Shown piece by piece: positions 13,001-26,169 of a DNA stretch of 64,000 nt. How positions within the stretch are numbered: position 1 is the stretch's first letter; each line of letters starts with the position of its first letter. Source of the stretch: Thermothielavioides terrestris NRRL 8126. Taxonomy: Eukaryota > Ascomycota > Sordariomycetes > Sordariales > Chaetomiaceae. Location of the stretch: the NCBI RefSeq assembly GCF_000226115.1, contig NC_016461.1, forward strand, positions 3,596,001 through 3,660,000. The letters are read 5' to 3'. Both the position numbers and the translations under genes were made by a program. The notes beneath the pieces are model-generated. The model saw only the letters and a list, made by a program, of their open reading frames with translations, was not told the DNA's origin and ran no database searches.

Positions 13001-15860
13001 TGTAATACCTTTATATATATCTAGCGTTTTATAGATCAGTTACTTTGCCTTTATATCTCTTTCGCCTATATATTTATCGACGATATTATTATCTTTAGCA
13101 ATATTGCGAATAAGTATACTAAGTACCTAGAAACTATTTTTAGCTTATTTAAGAAGAAGAATATCTCTATTATACTAGCTAAATCGTATATCGTATATCC
13201 TAGTATAGAGCTACTTAGTTTCTATATTAATAGATTTAGATTAACTAATATAGAGCACTATATCGCTACCTTTAGGAACCTTGCCTTTCTAAATAACCTA
13301 AAGGCCTTAGAGTAGTATATTGGCGCCTTAGGATTTCTACGCTATCTAATCCTATACTATATATAGCTTATTAAGCTTCTCTAGAACTGTAAGACAGTGC
13401 TATTTACAAAAGGCTAAGCAACTAGCTAAGTAGAAAATAGCAACCTTGGCAAGCGTACTACCTATTGCGCTAAAACTTTCTTTAAACCAACGCCTATTGA
13501 AAAGGCCTCTTTCGAAGCTATCTAAGATACTATCTATAAGCTAGACCCTACTATTTTAGTTTACTTCGACCTTAGTAAGACCCTCTTCTTATAGATCGAT
13601 AGATACCTAGAGTATAGCTTTAGCGTTATAGCGTTCTACCTTGCCGATAGTTATAAGTAGAAGCCTAGGACTGTTATCCTATCAACCTAGGTTTAGCCTA
13701 TTATATTTCTAAGCTAGTACCTTACAAAGGAGGAACTCTAGTATAGGCCTTCTAAATAGGAAGTTGCCTACCTTGTCTAGGTAGTTAAGAAGCTATATAC
13801 TATAATCTATTCGTTGTATAAGCCTATCGTTGTCCTTATAGATTATACCTCTATAAAAGGCATCGTCAACTAGACTATTTTAGATATATCGTCTATTAAG
13901 CAAGCTAATTGTAAGCTTATCAATGTCTTTATTTACCTTTTATAGTACAACTTAGAGATCTATTACCTTCTAAGCCGCTTAAACCTAGTGTTTAATGTAC
14001 TTAGCCATTTAAAAGCTCTATAGGATAATCTGAACTACGAGAATAGCTCCGATAACAACGACGTAGTCCTCGACAATATCTAGTTCGCCTTCGTAGAAGT
14101 GAAACTAGATAATGGCCTTTAAGCTCGCTTTATAGCTATATACTCTTATAACGCTAAGTATACCGCTATTATCAAAGATCTTACTATTAAATTAGCTACT
14201 AAGGGCAATAGCAAGGTTTTCTCTTAGCCTAGCCTCCTATTTATCCTTGTAAATAGCCTTCTCTATAATATTTAACTCAACGGATTACGTTTACTCTATA
14301 TACCTTACAATATAATTTAGACTATCTTAGAAGCTATCTATAATAAAAAATACTACTTTAGTACTAAGCGGATATTATACGACTTACAAGGTATATCGAT
14401 AGCTTATAAAACCTATAACGTTAAGAAGTACATTAAACTATACCTAAAGTACTAAGTTAATACAATAGATCGTTGCCCTAAACTAGGTAACTATTAATCA
14501 ATTCGACTATCTAATACCTTGCTAATATATATTATCGCTATCGATTTTATTCTAGGCCTACCAAAGGTCCTAGCTACCGGTTTACCTTAGTAGCTCCCGA
14601 ACTACGACCACTTCGATAATTTGCTTATAGTATTTTATAAGTTATCGAAGTATACCCTCTTTATTCCTAGTAATTCTAGCTATTTAGCTTAGGAATAAAG
14701 GTATATTCTAATTTGCTAATTGCTTTTTAGCGACTAGGGTATACCTACTACGATTATCTTCGACTACAATTATAAGTTTATTTCCGACCTTTAGTAAAGC
14801 GTTTAGAAGGCTCTAAGTACTAAATTGCTAATAACAATATCCTACTACTTATAAACGGATGGCCTTTCGGAGTATAAGAACTAGATAGTAGAAATCGCAA
14901 TCTACTTCTATATATTCGAGTGCCCTAAAGGCAATTGGCTAGATATTATTGTACCTCTACAATAGTACTTTAACAACGCTTATATTAAAGCCGTTAAATC
15001 CTCGCTTTATAAATAGCTCTTTAGCTTTAAGCTTCCTAGACCTTTAGAAGCTTTTACTAACTAGGCTACTATTAAGCTAGCTACTATTCTAGCTCTATAA
15101 AATGTTCTACGTTAGGATGTTTAATTAAGTATAGACTTCGCTATAGTATATACTAAGTGCTATTACAATAGTAAATATCGCGATATCGAGTTCAATATAG
15201 GCGACAAGGTTTATTTATACCTATACTATAGTTACTATCTCCTAGGTAACCCGTCCTAGAAGTATTTGCAATAGCGCGCTAGGCCTTTTTTAATTAAACG
15301 CTACGTTAGGCGTCTAGTATACGAACTAGATCTCCTAGCTAATATAGGTATCTACCTAGTCATTTCCGTCGTCTACCTTCGCCTAGCTTCTTAGGAAGAG
15401 GATCCCTTTAGCTATAATACGCCACCTTCTAGCCTAATCGTCGACTTTCAATTGGACCATTCCTCTAATAACAACGAATTAGACGATAAATATAAGGTTG
15501 ATATAATCTTTAACTACAAAGTTATATATAAAGGCCTTAAATACTTAATTAAATAGACTAGCTATAGCTAAGAAGAGAGCGTTTAGAAGACTATATATAA
15601 GCTACGTTATATATAGTATCTAATCAACGAATACTAGGCTTATAAAGGCGATTATCTAGATCGCCTAGTCTTTTAAAAAGAGCCTCTTATACCTAATTAG
15701 GCACCTCAACTGGCTTGTAAGCGTAGCTAGCCTTGTAAAAACCTTGTTCCTACTAATAACGACAAGATGTAGAAAAAGCTAGTTAATCGCTATCCGGATC
15801 AATCTAGCACTACGCTTCTAGCCTTATATCGTAGTACTTGATTAAAGAGTATTTGACGAT
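10032..15860 (+). pseudogene. Gag-pol pseudogene of E4
   Basis: A single frame carries recognisable gag (polar Arg/Asn-rich stretch near 10,630-10,740), a protease-like segment near 11,340, and RT. The RT catalytic box at 13,073-13,096 reads FIDDIIIF, with both aspartates retained. RNase H follows (FDLSK near 13,565), then integrase (IDFILGLP near 14,545; a later EIAIYFY segment near 14,895) and a chromodomain near 15,537-15,600 (KYLIK, then a TAG where Trp is expected, then EESV). More than fifty in-frame stops are nearly all TAG/TAA, as RIP makes from CAG, CAA and TGG. It is an intact-length but dead polyprotein lacking only the start of gag. Confidence 0.8.
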
Positions 15861-16150
15861 ATAGAGGATCTAGATAGGTAAGGCAATGAGGGCATTGCTA
15901 TTTTTTCCTATAGGCCTAGACTTAATATAGGGCAAGAGGAATAGGGGGGTTATATAACCTATATATCTATATATATAGATTAGATAAGGGTGCCCTACGC
16001 TCTATATTATAGACTTTGCAACGCTAGGCCTATTTAGGCAAGCGGTGTATATATATATGTTCTACCCTATAGATATATATTTCTTAGCGTACTACTGCCT
16101 AGATCTTCGATCTACTACTATTATAAATCTATATCTTGTTATTCTATATA
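10032..16150 (+). mobile_element. E4: second-family RIP-degraded Ty3/Gypsy chromodomain element, 5'-truncated by E1
   Basis: The coding region is unlike E1-E3 in sequence but has the same gag-pol order. It starts abruptly inside gag at 10,032, directly after the LTR of E1, so its 5' part probably lies to the left of E1, outside the window. A purine tract (15,931-15,949, GGCAAGAGGAATAGGGGGG) followed by TATATAACC at 15,951 may mark the start of its 3' LTR, with TG turned to TA by RIP. The LTR end is not resolved because the sequence runs into the truncated end of E3 near 16,172. Confidence 0.8.
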
Positions 16151-16171
16151 TCTATAGCACTTCTCTATATC
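15860..16171. other. AT-rich non-coding interval between E4 pol and truncated E3
   Basis: The interval includes the possible polypurine tract and 3' LTR start of E4 (15,931 onward) and runs of TA dinucleotides. No gene is visible. Its right edge is the point, about 16,172, where similarity to E3's family begins. Confidence 0.5.
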
Positions 16172-17026
16172 AAGTTTAGTTGCTATATCCTCCTTATCAC
16201 TAGTGTAATTAGTACTATCGTTATCAGAGATGTCTAGGTCGTCGTCAATTATAGTAGCCTCGTCTTCTAATATAATATATAGAGCTTGCTAGACTTCCTA
16301 GCGCTATACGCTAGCGGAGGTAACATTACTAATTTCTAAATACTTAATCCCTAGCGGATATTGTAAAGGCTACTCCCCTTCTATATACTTATAAGTTAGG
16401 AGAATTCCTAAGCGCTCTTATATAGCATTGCTATCCAACGTTTTGTTATAGTCCTTATAGACTTTCTATTCGTCGTTAAACACTATAATAAGGTCTATAG
16501 TAATATTCTACTACTACTTCTTATAAACAGTCTCTAAGCTATTTTAGATTGCTTTAGCTATATTAGCTTCCTTAATAGCTATTATTTCGTTGTTGTAAAT
16601 AGTTCTAATAGCAACGTCTTTAGTAATAGCTCGATAGGATATAGAAGCTTCTAAGGCGTATAAAGGAACGTTAGATATATTATTAATTTCCTTTGCTCTC
16701 CCTACTTACTTAGCTATAAGTTAGGCACTCTCTCTCTTCTAGGTATTGGTAGTATAGCCTTTAGCGAGCGTCTTTCTTATATAGGGAGGCATCTTATAAG
16801 TGATAAAGGCTAGTTAGGTATTTCCCTCTATAATATCGATATAATTGTACTTAAGTACTTCGCTACTTAATAACGTTAGTAAGCTAAGAGAATCGACTAT
16901 ATAGTCGCCTCTATCGTTAATATAGATACTATAAAAATATATAGTGGATTATTTTAAGTTGCAAATATAGTATAGACATATACCGACTAATAGCAACTTA
17001 TATAAATATATATAGTTTAATAATAA

Positions 17027-17581
17027 AAAGGTTTAACGATCGATTGTATAGCGAATATAAATGACTATAATAAGGAATTGTTAAAGAAGATAGATATATT
17101 AAGGTTAATATATAAAGAGAAAGGAAATTGTAGTAGCCTACATTAAGCTATTCTAGAAGTAAATAAAAACAATAGTATAGTGCCTATAGCCGATAAACAG
17201 TATTGCTATCTAGTAGCGGCTAAAGAATAGAACATTGTACCCTTAAAGCTCGAAGCCCTATACCTTTATAGCAATAGGATAGCTTTCTCTAACTATTTAT
17301 AAGTTAAAGTTAGTAGCGAATCTATATATAAGAAAACTAAGATAAGTAAAGTACTTAACAAACTAAATAACTATAGTTTTATAACTAAAAGCGTTAATAA
17401 TATCTAAATAAAGGGTAAAGAGAAGAAAAACTAGGAGATCTATAGAATAGAGGACAACGTTTATACGTCTAATAGTAGTATAATAGTAATAGATATAGTA
17501 AAGTAAATATATTTTATCAAAGAAAGTATAAGTAAATAAAAGGAAGAAAGGGAAATAGAAAAGAAAGAAAGAGAAAGTTAG
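17027..17581 (+). pseudogene. Antisense frame of the E3 copy (reads on the + strand because E3 is inverted)
   Basis: This is the counterpart of the minus-strand frames in E1 and E2, about 184 codons ending at TAG 17,579-17,581. It contains few in-frame stops, all TAA or TAG. Blocks shared with the other copies include KELLKKID, YKEKGNCSSL, IVPLKLEALYLYS and SKVLNKLNNYSF. Three independent copies keeping one frame, opposite to gag-pol, argue that it encoded a protein. No family assigned. Confidence 0.55.
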
Positions 17582-18132
17582 TAACAGTATAGCTATTACT
17601 AGTTACTACCCTTCCTCTATAATAGCTTAACAACAACTTAGTTCTAGGATTAAAGGATCTTTGTTACTACTTCCTACTCTTTAATAGCGATACCTTTATT
17701 ATAGTATTCCTTCTCCTAGTCGATAGGATATACTCTTTTATATTCTTCGATAAGCTCTCTAGCGCTATCAACGAACTAAATACGTTTGATCTACTAGTCG
17801 TCCTTAGCGATATACTCTTTTTATTATACTAGATACTCGACTTTAGGTCTCCTATTCCTATAAGTGATACGCCGTTATACAATTCTCTCAACTTCCTAAT
17901 ACTCGTCTTTATCAACGATTATAGGGCTAGGGGGTTCTATATTATAGCTAAAGAGGTCTTTCCCCTAATCTAGTTTCTATAACTAGGAAATTGAAACTAT
18001 AGGATAGACTTTCTAACTAGCTAGGAAGTTAAGCTTATAAACGTTCCTATCGATTTTACGAATAATCTTAAATAGTCTTATCTACTATAGTAACCACTTT
18101 CGTTTAAGCTTTCTTAGAAGATAGTATCTATT

Positions 18133-18137
18133 ATATA
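18133..18137. repeat. Target-site duplication of E2, left copy (ATATA)
   Basis: These five bases immediately precede the 5' LTR and are identical to 28,731-28,735 immediately after the 3' LTR. Removing E2 plus one copy restores the uninterrupted sequence seen at the same place in E1 (reverse complement near 6,260-6,275). Confidence 0.9.
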
Positions 18138-18386
18138 TATCACACACAACTGTGGCAAGGGCACCTATAACCGCACTGCGGTCAAGGGTGACAAGCGTTC
18201 CCTTAAAAAAGGGAACCTTGCCCGCAACCCCTTCGTAGAACAGTAGACTATATCAATATACTTTTATAATATATACTAGTGTTCAAGAGTGCCGCCTTAT
18301 TAGCTAACGAGGCTAAGAGGCATTGATCTTTCTTACCCTTATACATTTACCGCTAGATAGTCACTGAGCACTATCTATATATAACA
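18138..18386 (+). repeat. 5' LTR of E2
   Basis: It begins TATCACACACAACTGTGG, where the canonical TG has become TA, and ends ATATATAACA. It aligns end to end with the 3' LTR at 28,482-28,730. Confidence 0.9.
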
Positions 18387-18388
18387 AG

Positions 18389-18406
18389 TGGTGCCTACTA
18401 ACGATT
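18389..18406 (+). other. Putative primer-binding site of E2
   Basis: Two bases after the 5' LTR the sequence reads TGGTGCCTACTAACGATT, starting with the TGG expected to pair with a tRNA 3' CCA end. Its complement continues into TTCAAAT, which resembles a tRNA T-loop. The same site in E3 (35,290-35,311, inverted) has been changed to TAATGCC by RIP. The tRNA species is not identified. Confidence 0.5.
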
Positions 18407-18689
18407 TGAATCTATTCGCTTCCTATCGAAGGGAGCTAAGTTCGGATCGGGAGATATTACAAGTTATACCTAGTAAGTTATATAGAGCAACGCCTAAGGT
18501 AGATAATACTCCTTTATAAAGGAGTAAGCTTCGGAGTATACAATCTATAACGAACCGGTTTACGACCTAGCTACTATTATTTTAGTACTAAGCATTTATA
18601 AGGAGTTAGAAGCTAGACGAATTTAAGCCTTATAAACGTCAATGTCTATAGGGATGTATAGTAGACACTTAAGTTTATTAAGGACTTCG

Positions 18690-21600
18690 AGGTTATCTAC
18701 AACGTCTAGTAGGTAACCGCTATTAATCCCTAAGAACTCTAATACTTAGAAGCTATAGTATTACTTAAAGAGGTACTAGAAAGAGACGTCTACGCCTAAC
18801 GGTATACTAAAATACTATATATTGTAGAGTATTCTCCCTCTTAGATATTCGATAATTATATTCCTTATACTTACCTTATAATTATTAAGTATAAAGTCTA
18901 AGTAGCTATTAGTAAGAACTTTATCCTAGACCCTAGGATCGAAGACGCTACCTCGGAGACTAAGGACTTAACCTAAGAAACACTAAAGACTTTAGTACTA
19001 GAGAGTCGAGGACCACTAGAGACCTTGAAGCCTTAGGGGATCGACGATTAGCAACTAGGACTAGCTATATCGCTAAAAACATTAGTAAGAACTAGATACA
19101 ATTCGACTAAGAACTAGCTAGCAACTCTACTAAGCCTAACCTTCTAGGAGCAACTAGAAACCTAGGATATACCAACTATTCTTCAATAGGGATATAAAAC
19201 CTATATCGTTAGTAGCTACAATCTTAGTGGATACTACTAAAGACTATAAAGAGGATTATAGGATCTACCGCCTTAGAACCGATAACCTAAAGAGGAAGAC
19301 CTATTATTTCTAATAGCTTAGCTAATTAGTACTTTCGACTAAATTCCCTAGCCGTTGCTATAGACGCCTAGCCAACTATCCTAGTACCTATCTAGGCTTC
19401 CTAGACTAGGTATAGTTATTTAGAACTTTAGAACGGAATATATAGATAGTTTAGTCGATTCTAGTGTCTTCTTACTATTCTAAGAGATACTAAGCCTACT
19501 ATATAGATAAGTAGCTAAACCCTTTAGATAGGGAGCTAGACCCTCTAGACAAGTAGCTAGAGCTATAGATATCTAAGCTACTTTCGCTATATAGGACTTT
19601 CTTACCTAGATAGCTAGAATAATAGAGAACCTAAACGTTATAATCAAAAAGGCGAACAGGGCTATAGGCGTAGAAGACCATTAGCTTAAAACTAAGGACG
19701 AAAGTACTATGTTTTTATAACCGTCTATACCTATGTCGAAATAGAAGATTTAGGACACTAGTCTCTTCTAGCTAGATATAGAGAATAAGGCTAAGGAACC
19801 CTAGGACCTATAGTATAATAAACAGTAGTTATATTATAGGGACGTTAACCTTTAGGTTAAATAGGTAGATTAGGTTATTAGATATTACCTAGTAAGAGAA
19901 GAGACCTTATATATAGAGATATAGACTTTACTTCGAGGATTAGCGCTATAATAGTATAAATAGTAGTTCTCTACTATAGAAAAGGTAGTACTAACTATAT
20001 TTATAAAAGTATAGACTAAACGTTTAAAAAAGGAGTTTAGTATTAAGAGATATAAAGTAGAGAAATAGTTAAACGAAAACTAGTATACTATAAGGGACAA
20101 CTATAAAGACAAGCTAATCTAGAAATTTACTATAGAATACTTTAAATATATATATATTTAGGGAGATACTACTAAAGAGCAACGTCTAATATACCTATAT
20201 AACTACCTTTATTTAGAACTTCGTTAGCTATACCTTAAATTAGATATAACTATAGAGATAAGTATATTCCTTAGTATTCTTGATACTAAAGTATATATCG
20301 TTAGAGATAAGCTTTGCTAGGATATTGCCAAGGGCTATATTATTAGCTATAGTCCTATTGCCAACAATATAGATATAGAGTACAACGACGAAGGACGAGG
20401 AGACGACTAGGAGGATAGTAGAGCCTTCTAGATAGGAAGAGGTAGAAAAGGATATTATAATCCTTAGAAAAGAGACAAAGACAAACCCTAGCGACTTAGA
20501 AACAATTGGTATAGAGATAGTGACTAAGTACAACTATTTAGTAACTGAAACTTCTATAGTATAACTAGATATAGAAGAGGATATTGACTATTTAACGATT
20601 ATAGAGGAGGACTTAAACTGTTCAACGGCTAGAGAAGAGGCGACAATAGCAACTAAAGAAGATCGCCTTGACCTCAACAACTTTAATGGATTTGGATATA
20701 TATATATAAGAAGTAGTTCGAAGACGGTACCTTCTTATACTATAGCGAGATTATAGTGATAGGAGACGACGAAGATACTAACCTTTATTATAAAATGCTA
20801 GAGAAGACTAAGTATATTTTTATCGACGAATATAATATTGAAGCTAAAGACGAAGAATCGAAAGACGAGGAAGCCAACAATTTTTACTACTTATATTATA
20901 CTTTTTACTAGCCTAGACTAAGCTAGAATAAACTACTACGACAACTCTTGTAGATTTAGCAATATATCGCTTATAGTAGAGTCTTCGCGATATATTATAA
21001 GCTTTTTAAATATATAGCTAACGACGGCGACGAAGATAAGTGTAAACCTATATAACTCTAAATAGACCGTTAGTACAACTTTAGTAACAACGAAGACGAG
21101 CTTAATAGTAAAGATATAAACTTTATACTAATTAAAAGATAGATCGTAGAAGTATAGCTATATATACCGCTACTAAAAGCATTAGACAAGTAAGCTATAT
21201 ACCTTATAATCAATATTAGTGTAAACCTAGGCGAGCTAGGTACTAAGGTTTACTTTAATATAGATAGTAATATTAACCTCGTCGATAAGGAGTTTATCTC
21301 TAAGTGGGCTAAGAACCTATATTAGATTGACGTAAAGCTATACTTTGTTAAAGGCGTTAAAGCCTATACCAAAGTTAAGAAGCAAGTTGAGTTTGACTTC
21401 TATATCTAAGGAATCGTCTATAGTACTAAAGTAGATAGTTACTTCACTATAATAGCCAACGTTATTAAAGGTTTAAAAGCGAAACTATTAATTAGAACTA
21501 ACTTTATATTCTATAATAAAGTAAAGATTGACCTTAATATATCTACCTATTACTTCTAGTCTATCTACAATATAAAGGTGAGAGTATATATAGAATAGAA

Positions 21601-24600
21601 AAGAATAATCTAGAAGGTAAAAGCTATAAATACTATAACGGTCGCACCTATAATAGAACACCTAATTAAGACTATATTCGAGTATATAGATATCGATAAC
21701 GACAATCTAGATAGCTAGAAACGTAAACTCTACTTCGCTTTATATATTGAGGGTATACTAGACACTATCGTAGATATAAAAAGCGTATACTAGGCTATTG
21801 TAAAGAACAATACTGCTCGTCTAATCACTATTGTCAAAGGATAGTGTATTAGACACCTTCTTTAGTATAGCCTAGAGAAGGACATCTAGGCAATAGTATA
21901 GAACCTTATATAGTAGACCTAGAATGACATTATAGATGATAAATATATATAGATAACGACGACTATATAATAGGAGCCTAGCGGTAAAGAAACGATAACA
22001 AAGATACTAATAGAGGATGAGTATAAGCTACCTACTAAGTAGAAATTCTATACGCTATTCTATAGTATCGAGAAACTAGACGATATCCTATACATTAAGT
22101 CAGTAGTAGAGATAAACGTCTATAGTAGAGACAAACGGTATATAGAAGAGATAAAGGCATTGCTAGACAAGTATAACGTCTTCTATAACTATAGTATTGT
22201 CCCTATACTAAAGGATCAGAAGATAAGAATTCTACTTGTCGATAGATAGTAGAATTAGCTTAAGCCTATTCGGGTTTATTTACTAAGCGCTAAAGACTAA
22301 GCGATCGTCGACAAAGAATATAATAAACTATATATATAAAGAAAGATAGACTTTATAGACTAGCCAACCTCTATCGTTTACCTAGTCTTCGTAGTCTATT
22401 ATACAATTGCTAGAAAAACGAAAGGTAGAGCTATAGTAGACCTTTAGCCCCTAAATACGTTAGTAGTACTAGATATATACCTATTGCCTAACTAAGACGA
22501 CATTATAAATATAATAATAGGCAATACGATCTTTATAGTATTCGACGCCTTTAGATTCTTCTTCTAGCTTCCAATTATAGAAGAACACTATAACTATATA
22601 GTAGTTATCAGTCCTAGAGGTTTAGAACGTTCGAACATTGTACTAATAGGATTTAAAAACTTACTAGCTTTTATACAATGCTTTATAGACTATTTATTCT
22701 ATAAGTATAAGCACTTTATATACGTCTATATCAACGACATCATCATTGCTAGTAAGAATATAGAGGAGTATCTCAAGTATATTAAGACGGTTCTCGATAT
22801 CCTTAACAAGGTATATATTTATATTTCAATAGAAAAATCCTTTATAGCCTACCTATTAGTAAGACTGCTTAGCTATATAGTTAATAGCGAAGGAGTAGCT
22901 AAGATAGACGATAGGATCGCTATATTTAAGAAACTTAAGTTCCTTAATACCCTTGAGACCTTAGAGCAGTACTTTGGTATAGCTAAATAGCTATATAAAA
23001 GTATTCTATAGTATATAGCGAAAGTGTAGCCTCTATAGGACTATAAAACCAAGCTCCTTACCTAAAGGAGAGTAAGCAAAGACCTTCCTATCACTAAGTC
23101 GAAGAACGTTAGGAAAGTATTTACTTCGAACATTAAATTCGAGCCTATATTAATAGAACTAGAGTCCTTTAGATTACTATAGAAATACCTATATAAGTAG
23201 TACTTCCTATATTATTACTATACTAATAAGCCGCTATTTATTAAGCTCGACGTAAATAGTAAAGGATATAGAGTAATTGTCTTTCAACTCTATAGCAAAT
23301 AGGACGATACTAATATCCCTAGCTAAGATATCCTAAGTAGCGAGATCTAGCCTATTATATTCTTGTCCTACCTAACTTCTAATGTAGAAAAGAAGTATAG
23401 GAGTATAGAAGTAGAAGTCGCTACTATTATATAGGCAGTTAAGAAGCTTTGAAAAATAATATAGTTAAACTAATATCCTATAAATATCCTAATAGACTAT
23501 ATAGCAACTAGAGGTATTGTAAAGTATACGTCTCTCGCTACTATAGACCTTATAAAGGCTAACCTAAAGCTCGCTAACGCTATAAACTAGCTATCCTAGT
23601 TCGACCTCAACATTTTCTATATACTAGGAAAGCTCAACGTTGTATTAGACGCCTTATTATACCTACCGACCTTCGAGGAGGACGCCCCTAACGAAACCCG
23701 AGACGCTACCAATGAACTAAAGGACATTTGGTCCGCTACCTAGATCGATATCGAGGAATACTATATTATAGATACTAGCACCTTCGAACTAATTATTAGT
23801 AATAAGTTTAAAGCTAAGTTGATCGTAGCTTACCCCAATGACCGTTAATACAATAAGATTATTAGGAGTCTCTATAATATAGAAGAACGAGCTAAGAAGA
23901 TTGCTAAGTAGAGAGAATATAAAAAGCGAGAAGGAGAGCTATAAAGAAAGTAGTATCGAAAGCTATAGCTTAGATCCTACGAACTAAAGGACGGTCTCCT
24001 CTACTACGTCGACTACGAAGGAGCGAAGAAGCTTTATATCCCTAGTAGCTATATTAAGGACATTCTTATTATTGTATACAACAATATTTACCACTTTAGT
24101 ATAGACAATATAATAGCGAACCTCTTAGTATTCGTATTTAACTAAAAATGCTAGATAGTATATAAATATATTTAGTACTATTCTATATATAAAGAGAACT
24201 AGACCTTAAGAGAACCGAAGCCTAGAGACTTTTAGCTAATTCAGATACTGCTATAGCCTTTCTATATTATCACTATAGATTTTATCGTCGATTTACCTAT
24301 TATACTTTCTAAAGGGATACTATAGTTAATAAAAAAGTATCTAATCCTCAACGCTATATATACTATTACCTATAAGTTTAGTAAAAAGAAGCTTCTTATA
24401 GCTAGAAACGATAAAATATTAATAGAGGAATAGGCTATTATAATCTTTAAAGCGTTGATATATATAGATTAGGGACTCCTAGTATAAATTATTAGTAACC
24501 GAGATACCAAGTTCACCTCTGACCTATAGAAGGAAATCTTTTGTATCTTAGGCGTTAGCCTCCTTTTCTCGATAGCCTATTATTCTTAGATAGATAGTCA

Positions 24601-25503
24601 GTTAGAGAGGACAAACTAAATAGTAGAAATCGCTATCCGTATAGAAGCTATAGAAAAACTAGGAACGCTATAGCCTCTACTTCTCCCTACATTGCAATAT
24701 AACCTTAATAATACGCTTATAGTCACTATTAGAAGATCGTTAAATAAGTTGGTATATAGCTTTAAACTACGCTTTATCCTAGATATACTTTACTATAAAA
24801 AGGGTATCGTTGCCTTCGCTAAAGCTATTAATGTCCTTAGACAATAGTATTAGAAGGAAGTAGTAGAATAGATCGATTATATAGGCGCTATCGCGAAGAT
24901 ACTTTATAACGACAAGTATATACCTACTAAGTTCGAAGTAGGAGATATTATTTATCTACAATTATACAACGGATACTATCTCCTAGGAAAGCCTAAACGA
25001 AAGTGGTCGCTATAGTAGGCAAGACTATTTAAAATTGTCTATAAAATCGATAAGAACGTCTATAAGCTTAACTTCTTAGCTAGTTGGAAAGTCTATCCTA
25101 TAGTTTTAGTTTCCTAGTTATAGAAACCGAATTAAAGGAAAGACCCCTTTGGCTATAATACGGAGCCCCCTAGCCTTATAATCGTTGATAGAGACAAGTA
25201 TTAGGAAATCAAGAGAATTGTACAACGATATATCATCTAGAGGAACCAAAGACCTAAGGTCGAATATCTAGTACAATAGAAAGGATTTACTACTAAGGAC
25301 GACTAGTAGATCCTATATATCTAGCTTATTGATAGTGCTAGGGAACTTGTCGAAGAGTATAAAAAGGTATACCCTATCGACTAGGAGAAGGAACACTATA
25401 ACAAAGATATCGCTACTAAGGAATAGGAGGAAGTGAAAGAGATTCCTCGATCCTAGACCGAGTTGTCGTCGAGCTACTACGAAGGAAGGGCAACGACTAC
25501 TAA
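18690..25503 (+). pseudogene. Gag-pol pseudogene of E2
   Basis: This is colinear with the E1 gag-pol at an offset of 18,691. RT lies near 22,350-22,990, with its catalytic box YINDIII at 22,723-22,743; as in E1, one catalytic Asp is Asn. Integrase lies near 24,260-24,800. The chromodomain is near 25,260-25,370 and the frame closes at TAA 25,501-25,503. Stops throughout are TAG/TAA of RIP type. It is non-functional. Confidence 0.85.
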
Positions 25504-25540
25504 TAGCTATACTGTTATTGACTTTCCCTTTCCTTCTTTC

Positions 25541-26080
25541 CTATTTCCCTATTTCCCTCTCTTCCTTTCGTTCGTTTATACTTTCCTTGTTAGAATATAT
25601 TCGCTTTAATATATCTATTACTACTATATCGCTATTAGATATATAAGCGCTATCCTCTATCTTATAGATCTTTTAGTTTTTCCTCTCTTTACCCTTTACT
25701 TAGATATTACCAACGCTTTTAGTTACAAAAGTATAGTCATTCAGTTCGTTAAGCACTTTACTTATCCTAGTTTTCCTATATATAGATTTACTATTGACTT
25801 TGACCTACAAATAGTTAAGGAAAGCTATCCTATTGCTATAAAGGTATAGGGCTTCGAGCCTTAAAGGTATAATGTTCTATTCTCTAGCTACTATTAGATA
25901 GTAATACTGTTCATTGGCTATAAGTACTACGCTATTGTTTTTATTTACTTTTAGAATAGCCCAACGTAGGCTACTATAATTTCTTTTCTCTTTGTATATC
26001 AACCTTAATATATCTATCTTCCCTAATAATTCCTTATTATAGTTATTCGTATTTGCTATATAATCGATTGTTAGACCTTT
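25541..26080 (-). pseudogene. Antisense frame of E2, function unknown
   Basis: About 180 codons are read from 26,080 down to a TAG at 25,541-25,543. It aligns with the antisense frames of E1 and E3 over its whole length; differences are mostly conservative transitions. The protein is rich in Lys, Glu, Asn and Ile and ends NERKEREIGK. It lies between the end of pol and the start of ORF3, which is divergent from it. Confidence 0.6.
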
Positions 26081-26169
26081 TTATCACTAAGCTATATATA
26101 TTTATATAAGCTACTATTAGTTGGTATACGCTTACGCTATATTTATAAATCGAGATAATCCACTATATA

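Larger units (their letters stand above)
16172..18137 (-). mobile_element. E3, left part: truncated inverted copy interrupted by E2
   Basis: This is the reverse complement of the E1 segment about 6,270-8,250. It carries the pol C-terminus, the antisense frame (here on +) and the first third of ORF3. The right edge at 18,137 is the insertion point of E2; the sequence resumes without loss at 28,731. The left edge near 16,172 is a truncation, so the rest of ORF3 and the 3' LTR are missing. Confidence 0.85.

Noticed and set aside
18389..18420. Complement of the primer-binding site resembling a full tRNA T-arm
   Set aside because: It has a T-loop-like TTCAAAT but the stem bases do not pair properly, so I do not call a tRNA gene or a named primer tRNA.
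20240..20533. 97-codon minus-strand frame within E2, with a near-identical one at 33,210-33,458 (+) in E3
   Set aside because: Both lie opposite the gag coding frame at the same element position. Their similarity follows from the elements being copies, and unlike the antisense frame downstream of pol they are short and inside a known coding region.
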